Shown piece after piece: positions 14,725 through 18,270 of a stretch of DNA of 18,270 bases. The notes below the pieces were generated by a model, which searched no databases, was not told the origin of the DNA, and saw only the letters and a list, made by a program, of their open reading frames with translations. Position 1 is the first letter of the stretch. The number at the start of each line of letters is the position of its first letter. This DNA comes from Pseudomonadota bacterium (GTDB lineage: Bacteria > Pseudomonadota > Gammaproteobacteria > Arenicellales > Arenicellaceae): the NCBI GenBank assembly GCA_018660405.1, contig JABJKL010000168.1, positions 1 to 18,270 on the forward strand. Reading direction: 5' to 3'. Position numbers and translations under genes: made by a program.

Positions 14725-14783
14725 ATGTTATGTTTGAAAGAGCGCTAGAGTGGCCTTTCGACCTATAGTTCCATTAATAGTGG

Positions 14784-14800
14784 CCTGCCGAGCGGGCAGG
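14784..14800. other. Hairpin downstream of infA
   Basis: CCTGCC (14784-14789) and GGCAGG (14795-14800) form a 6-bp GC-rich stem with a five-base loop, 19 bp past the infA stop in the direction of infA transcription. No T-run follows on either strand, so it is not a standard intrinsic terminator; it may stabilise the infA 3' end. Confidence in a function is low. Confidence 0.35.
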
Positions 14801-14818
14801 AGATGGCTATTTGAAGCC

Positions 14819-15040
14819 TTAAGTGCGGTTACGATACACGATGCGGCCTTTAGTCAAGTCGTATGGTGTAAGTTGAACCGTCACTGTATCCCCACGCAGT
14901 ATTCGAATATAGTTTTTGCGCATTTTTCCCGAAATATGGGCATTCACTACGTGACCATTTTCGAGTTCAACTCGGAATTGGGTGTTGGGAAGAGCGTCAA
15001 TGACGGTTCCCTCCATTTCAATCTGATCTTCTTTTGGCAC
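14819..15040 (-). CDS. infA: Translation initiation factor IF-1
   Basis: A 73-residue S1-fold protein that binds the A site of the 30S subunit during initiation. What is seen: near-identity to Escherichia IF-1 along its full length (EDQIEMEGTVIDALPNTQF, RVELENGHVVNAHISGKMRK, NYIRILRGDTVTV, LTPYDLTKGRIVYR). The start is GTG: the codon immediately upstream in frame is TGA, so no earlier start is possible, and MPKEDQIEMEG aligns with the family N-terminus. It lies downstream of bpt on the same strand after 154 bp, and upstream of lexA. In many gammaproteobacteria clpA/clpS lie next to infA; they are absent here. Confidence 0.98.
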   Translation of the reverse strand: MPKEDQIEMEGTVIDALPNTQFRVELENGHVVNAHISGKMRKNYIRILRGDTVTVQLTPYDLTKGRIVYRNRT

Positions 15041-15074
15041 TCACGCACTCGTTTGTATAGTCAAATTAAGCGGG

Positions 15075-15092
15075 CGTATGATGCACCATACG
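15075..15092. promoter_or_regulatory. 18-bp near-perfect dyad upstream of infA
   Basis: CGTATGATGCACCATACG is palindromic at 16 of 18 positions and lies 35-52 bp upstream of the infA start codon, between bpt and infA. A candidate -35, TTTACT (minus strand), followed 17 bases later by CATCAT overlaps the dyad, so it could be an operator or just a hairpin. No known regulator is assigned. Confidence 0.3.
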
Positions 15093-15194
15093 TGCCGAGC
15101 AGTAAAGGGGGGAACTTGTGGTCAGCAGCGTTGGGATGAAATAGATTTGGCTCGGAAACCATCCCGTAACCCATAGAGTGGCTTCGAAATAGTT

Positions 15195-15917
15195 TTAAGG
15201 GGGTGGATTTTCAATCTGAATCCACTGTTGATTCAGGTAGAACTCAAGCGGTGCGAAACGTGTCTTATAACTCATTTTGTCAGAATTTTCGATCCAATAG
15301 CCTAAATACACGTAGTCTTTCTGCATGCTGCGTGCTTCATTAATCATTCCCAATACTGCCAAAGTGCCCAGACTCCTGCTATGTAAATCGGGATCAAAAA
15401 AGGTATACACGGCAGATAAGCCATCGTCCAGGCGATCAATAACGCTAACGGCGACGAGCTTGGCGTCTAGATAGAAACAATTGAACCAGGTGTCAGTATT
15501 TTTCGATATTAAAAATTCACGGTAGCGCTGAGGGTCATCGTCACACATTGAGCTCTCTGGATGCCTTGATTTTTGGTATTTCAAATACAATTCAAAATGC
15601 TCAGCATCGTGATCGGCATTGGTTCGTTCCACTACAATGTCTTGATTTTTCTTTATCACACGGCGCTGGCTTCTGTTCGGTTGGAAATCGTTGACCGGAA
15701 TTCGGACTGAAACGCAAGATTTACAGACATCGCAATGCGGGCGGTAAATCATGTTTCCGCTGCGTCGAAAGCCATTGCGTGTGAGTTGGCTTATCGAAGC
15801 TAACGAATGTGAATATTCCGGGTCGACAACCAGAGAGGTCGAAATTTTCGAATCCAGATAAGGGCAGGGCTCGGGAATAGTCAAATACAAGCCGATTTTC
15901 GAAACGCGGTCATTCAT
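15195..15917 (-). CDS. bpt: Aspartate/glutamate leucyltransferase (Bpt; ATE-type arginyl/leucyl-tRNA-protein transferase)
   Basis: A 240-residue aminoacyl-tRNA-protein transferase. Bacterial Bpt proteins attach leucine to N-terminal Asp or Glu, creating primary destabilising residues for ClpS/ClpAP. What is seen: the N-terminal CPYL at 18-21, NGFRRSGNMIYRPHC (48-62) and CDVCKSC (62-68), the cysteine-rich N-domain of the ATE family; then RRVIKKN and the C-terminal GNAT-like domain with VYTFFDPDLHSRSLGTLAVL, YVYLGYWI and MSYKTRFAPLE. Length is typical of Bpt. The ATG overlaps the aat stop by 4 bases (ATGA), so the two transferases of the N-degron pathway are translationally coupled. Confidence 0.96.
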   Translation of the reverse strand: MNDRVSKIGLYLTIPEPCPYLDSKISTSLVVDPEYSHSLASISQLTRNGFRRSGNMIYRPHCDVCKSCVSVRIPVNDFQPNRSQRRVIKKNQDIVVERTNADHDAEHFELYLKYQKSRHPESSMCDDDPQRYREFLISKNTDTWFNCFYLDAKLVAVSVIDRLDDGLSAVYTFFDPDLHSRSLGTLAVLGMINEARSMQKDYVYLGYWIENSDKMSYKTRFAPLEFYLNQQWIQIENPPP

Positions 15918-16669
15918 ACCGGGAGCTCTACCTGTTCAGGCCACGTTGCCCAAACAGTTTCGTCAATGGTTTGTTCAATTGCCTCTTCAAGCTCGCGAAG
16001 ATATTCGTTTCTGGATAGCTCGCTCGCGCCCATGCTAAGCAGGTGTGGCGAGCTAACCTGACAATCAATGAGCTTGAAACCCGCTCGATCCAGTTCTTTG
16101 CAAATGCTCACCAGTATGAGTTTAGAGGCATTTGAAACGGTGCTAAACATGCTTTCGCCGAAGAAGATGCGGCCAATGCTAACGCCGTATAACCCGCCGA
16201 CAAGTTGATCTTGCCGCCACACCTCAAAAGAGTGCGCGTGACGGTCCTCGAATAGCCGTTTATAGGCAGATTTCATCCCTTCAGTAATCCAGGTGCCGGG
16301 TCCGTCTTGTTGTACTCTGCGTTGTGCGCAGCCATCAATTACGCCTTCAAAATTCCGGTCACAGCTTACTGTTAACTCAGTGGTCCGAACAAATCGGCGC
16401 AAACTTCGGCTAATATGAATCTCTTTTGGGTACAACACCGTTCTTGGGTCAGGTGACCACCATAAAATAGGTTGGTCCTTATTAAACCATGGAAAAATAC
16501 CGCTTTGATAAGCTTCAAGCAGCGTATTGGATTCTAGATTACCTCCTGCGGCCAGTAGACCATCTGCCCCAGCGAGTCGAGGATCAGGAAATCTCAAATG
16601 TTTGGAAAGTTTTGCTTTCACGGGTACGGTTTTACTCAGCGATGCGTCATACAGTTTAGGACACTGCAC
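15914..16669 (-). CDS. aat: Leucyl/phenylalanyl-tRNA-protein transferase Aat
   Basis: This enzyme attaches Leu or Phe from tRNA to N-terminal Lys or Arg of proteins, marking them for ClpS/ClpAP; cytoplasmic. What is seen: LRFPDPRLAGADGLLAAGG at 25-43, AYQSGIFPWF at 53-62, ILWWSPDPRTVL at 68-79, GTWITEGM at 125-132, FFGESMFS at 169-176 with the catalytic-site Glu172, and IDCQV at 201-205. The reading from the GTG at 16669 gives 251 residues, about 15 more than usual at the N-terminus; that GTG overlaps the upstream TAG by one base and has AAAAGG three bases before it. An internal GTG at codon 17 would give the standard length, so the exact start is uncertain. The function is not in doubt. Confidence 0.96.
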   Translation of the reverse strand: MQCPKLYDASLSKTVPVKAKLSKHLRFPDPRLAGADGLLAAGGNLESNTLLEAYQSGIFPWFNKDQPILWWSPDPRTVLYPKEIHISRSLRRFVRTTELTVSCDRNFEGVIDGCAQRRVQQDGPGTWITEGMKSAYKRLFEDRHAHSFEVWRQDQLVGGLYGVSIGRIFFGESMFSTVSNASKLILVSICKELDRAGFKLIDCQVSSPHLLSMGASELSRNEYLRELEEAIEQTIDETVWATWPEQVELPV

Positions 16670-17823
16670 TAGCCTTTTGTATTGGCCCGAAAAGGGGAAT
16701 GTGCGTGCAGTAATTCTGTATATCGGTCAATGTGGTCGTTTTCTTCGACGGTATATTGCTCGACAGCACTCATGAATCGTGGGTTACTCAACCAATGGTA
16801 GGAGTATGTCTTTACCGGCAATAGCCCCCGAGCGAGTTTATGTTCTCCTTGAGCGCCAGCCTCAAACAACTCCAAACCATTTTTTATACAGTACTCGATG
16901 GGTTGATAATAGCAAGTTTCAAAATGCAAGCTGTGGTAATCATCGTATGCCCCCCAGTAACGACCATAAAGTGCATTATCGCCCAAGTAGAAGAGCCCGC
17001 CAGCGAGCAACTGGCCGTCAAACTGTGCAAACATAAAAATTACCGATTCCGGCATCGTGGTGGTGATGCGTTCGAAAAACTCACGATTTAGATATTGGCG
17101 TGCGCCATAGCGACGAATGGTTCGAGTATAGAAGCGGTACATTTCACTCGTATACTGTTCGGTTATATCTTCGCCGCCGATCACCAGGTATTTAATACCT
17201 GCATCTGAAACACGGCGTCGCTCACGACGGATATTTTTCCGTTTTTTATGCGACATGTCGGATAGAAAACTATCGAAATTTTGATAACCTTGATTACGCC
17301 AATGAAATTGTGTGCCGGTGCGCCGGGTAATTCCTGAGTTCAATAAAAAATTATCGTCTTCCCCGGTGGTGAATAACCAGTGAATGGATGAAATGTTTTC
17401 AGATTTTGCTAATTGAAGGACTTTTTTGAGTAGTGTTTGACGTACCGTTGCGCCATTCTCAATACCGGGTTTTACAATCAATCGCGCGCCATTGACAGGT
17501 GTGAAGGGAATTCCGCATAAAAGTTTCGGGTAATAGTCCAGACCGGCGCGATGGTAAGCATCGGCCCAGGCCCAATCAAAAACATATTCACCATAGGAGT
17601 GGTCTTTTAAATACAGGGGCATCACACCCACCATCTCTTGTTTCTGCTTGTCGGTATAAACGACGAGATGTTGGGGCGACCAACCGGATTCCGGACCAAT
17701 ACATCGGCTGTGTTCGAGTGCGTCAAGAAACGCGTGGCATGTGAACGGGTGTTTGACGCCAACGCAGCTATCCCAGTCGGTGGCGTTTACGGTCGAGATG
17801 CTCTCAATTACTTCGGCGAACAT
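16669..17823 (-). CDS. FemAB-like/GNAT-family protein (COG3146-type, DUF482)
   Basis: A 384-residue protein of the GNAT-like family often annotated as a peptidoglycan (peptidogalycan) biosynthesis protein; biochemical function is not established. What is seen: an N-terminal domain with GVMPLYLKDHSYGEYVFDWAW, KLLCGIPFTPVNG and the basic block SHKKRKNIRRERRRV in the middle; then a C-terminal acyltransferase-like domain with AGGLFYLGDNALYGRYWG, CYYQPIEYCIKNGLELFEAGAQGEHKLARG and a conserved HWL segment. There is no signal peptide or membrane helix. The ATG has GGAG 9 bases upstream. It leads the minus-strand set with aat (1-base overlap) and bpt, a linkage known in other gammaproteobacteria. The 267-bp repeat begins 23 bp upstream, with its GGAG-bearing end facing this gene. 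Confidence 0.9.
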   Translation of the reverse strand: MFAEVIESISTVNATDWDSCVGVKHPFTCHAFLDALEHSRCIGPESGWSPQHLVVYTDKQKQEMVGVMPLYLKDHSYGEYVFDWAWADAYHRAGLDYYPKLLCGIPFTPVNGARLIVKPGIENGATVRQTLLKKVLQLAKSENISSIHWLFTTGEDDNFLLNSGITRRTGTQFHWRNQGYQNFDSFLSDMSHKKRKNIRRERRRVSDAGIKYLVIGGEDITEQYTSEMYRFYTRTIRRYGARQYLNREFFERITTTMPESVIFMFAQFDGQLLAGGLFYLGDNALYGRYWGAYDDYHSLHFETCYYQPIEYCIKNGLELFEAGAQGEHKLARGLLPVKTYSYHWLSNPRFMSAVEQYTVEENDHIDRYTELLHAHSPFRANTKG

Positions 17824-17845
17824 CGCAAAATCTCCGTGAAGGATC

Positions 17846-18112
17846 CTAGTGCTCCTTCAACATAGGTTTGCGTAATCAGCGAGTTGCGAAGCGTTTGGCC
17901 GCTAGGCGGGGCTCGCAGGTAATGGCTACTCATTGCCAAGAGGCTCAACAACGCGGATGAATGCTTCGCAACTCGCCCGAAGGGAGTGAACCAGATAATC
18001 CAATACGGCGTTGCAGTCTTTGAAAAGGACCTGCCATTTTCTTCAAACTGCGTCTTGTCTTGAATTATCTGGTTCACTCTGATTATGCAAACCTATGTTG
18101 AAGTAGCACTAG
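17846..18112. mobile_element. 267-bp structured inverted-repeat element (MITE-like), full copy
   Basis: The terminal repeats 17846-17879 and 18079-18112 match as inverted repeats in 32 of 34 positions. Inside are two perfect inverted repeats: GCGAGTTGCGAAGC (17879-17892) with 17963-17976, and AGTGAACCAGATAAT (17985-17999) with 18064-18078; a smaller GGTAATG/CATTGCC hairpin lies at 17918-17937. The arms abut, so transcript or single-stranded DNA can fold as a closing stem with two long side arms, a three-way junction. The ends are CTAG, so a TA target duplication is possible. No transposase is present. An 89-codon frame crosses the element on the minus strand but resembles no protein I know. 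It fills most of the 354-bp gap between the FemAB-like gene and nadE. Related fragments occur at 7045-7153, 8973-8998 and 13904-13918. Confidence 0.8.
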
Positions 18113-18118
18113 TGGTTA

Positions 18119-18145
18119 AGTTACATTTGCAAGATCAATGTAACC
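18119..18145. promoter_or_regulatory. Dyad upstream of nadE
   Basis: GTTACATT (18120-18127) and AATGTAAC (18137-18144) form a perfect 8-bp inverted repeat with a nine-base gap; GGTT and AACC outside it extend the pairing after a mismatch. It lies 34 bases before the nadE start and just outside the repeat element. It could be an operator or a leader hairpin; no regulator is assigned. Confidence 0.35.
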
Positions 18146-18177
18146 AACCCAATTGTTTTTTGCCAGTTTTCAATCAA

Positions 18178-18270
18178 ATGTCTTTACCAAGAATTGCATT
18201 AGCGCAAATTAATACACTTGTCGGTGGCGTGGATCAGAACGTCGAAAAAATTGTGGCAGCCGCAACGGAA
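18178..18270 (+). CDS. nadE: Glutamine-dependent NAD+ synthetase, 5' part
   Basis: Only the first 31 codons are in the window (MSLPRIALAQINTLVGGVDQNVEKIVAAATE). The pattern RIALAQINTLVG..DQNVEKI is the start of the N-terminal nitrilase-like glutaminase domain of long-type NAD+ synthetases, which make NAD+ from nicotinic acid adenine dinucleotide with glutamine as nitrogen donor. Other nitrilase-family amidases begin in a similar way, so the assignment rests on a short segment. No strong Shine-Dalgarno is seen; a dyad and the 267-bp repeat lie upstream. It is divergent from the FemAB-like gene. Confidence 0.75.
   Translation, partial: MSLPRIALAQINTLVGGVDQNVEKIVAAATE

Noticed and set aside
14773..14784. 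ATTAATAGTGGC as another foldback end between infA and lexA
   Set aside because: Eleven of 12 positions match the end, but it is short, AT-rich, lacks the GCACCC outer part and has no partner arm.
14750..15139. 129-codon plus-strand frame antisense to infA
   Set aside because: It is a shadow of infA and its flanks; infA is near-identical to known IF-1.
17808..18077. 89-codon minus-strand frame across the 267-bp repeat
   Set aside because: It is made of the inverted repeats themselves, overlaps the start of the FemAB-like gene in another frame, has no recognisable domain, and is probably a by-product of the element.

Overview
The window reads as ordinary chromosomal housekeeping DNA of a gammaproteobacterium with moderate GC. 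Evidence for this is the gene order (tgt-yajC-secD-secF, then nrdR-ribD...ribH-nusB-thiL-pgpA), the two-domain RibBA, a LexA of Escherichia/Pseudomonas type, and the aat-bpt-infA cluster. The order resembles that of marine Cellvibrionales-type bacteria, but I cannot assign a genus from the sequence alone.

Layout. (1) 1-3976, plus strand: the 3' end of tgt, then yajC, secD and secF (tRNA queuosine modification and Sec translocon accessory subunits). (2) 4028-11512, plus strand: glyA, nrdR, ribD, ribE, ribBA, ribH, nusB, thiL and pgpA, a cofactor and housekeeping run. It makes lumazine and riboflavin (ribD, ribE, ribBA, ribH) and thiamine diphosphate (thiL), with an intrinsic terminator between nusB and thiL. 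(3) 11513-13798, plus strand: a 160-bp foldback repeat, ampD, a small gene broken by an in-frame TAA, and a BtuF-like periplasmic binding protein. (4) 13916-17823, minus strand: a FemAB-like/GNAT gene, aat, bpt, infA and lexA. These cover N-degron tagging, translation initiation and the SOS repressor, with a LexA box in front of lexA. (5) 17824-18270: a 267-bp structured inverted-repeat element and the start of nadE on the plus strand.

The most unusual feature is a family of small inverted-repeat elements, apparently non-autonomous and flanked by TA, that has been built into gene starts and ends. The full copy at 17846-18112 has 34-bp terminal repeats enclosing two further perfect inverted repeats, so it can fold as a three-way junction. 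One of its two ends reads outward as TTGAAGGAGCACTAG, which contains a strong Shine-Dalgarno sequence. The same 15 bases form the ribosome binding site of ribH. A decayed half-copy fills the ribD-ribE gap and ends exactly on the ribE Shine-Dalgarno and GTG start. The opposite end of the element supplies the lexA stop codon. A second, unrelated foldback repeat ends 4 bases before the ampD start codon and carries its only purine-rich tract. These observations suggest recurrent recruitment of repeat ends as translation signals. They come from by-eye alignment and need a genome-wide check.

No CRISPR array, rRNA, tRNA, transposase or prophage gene was seen.
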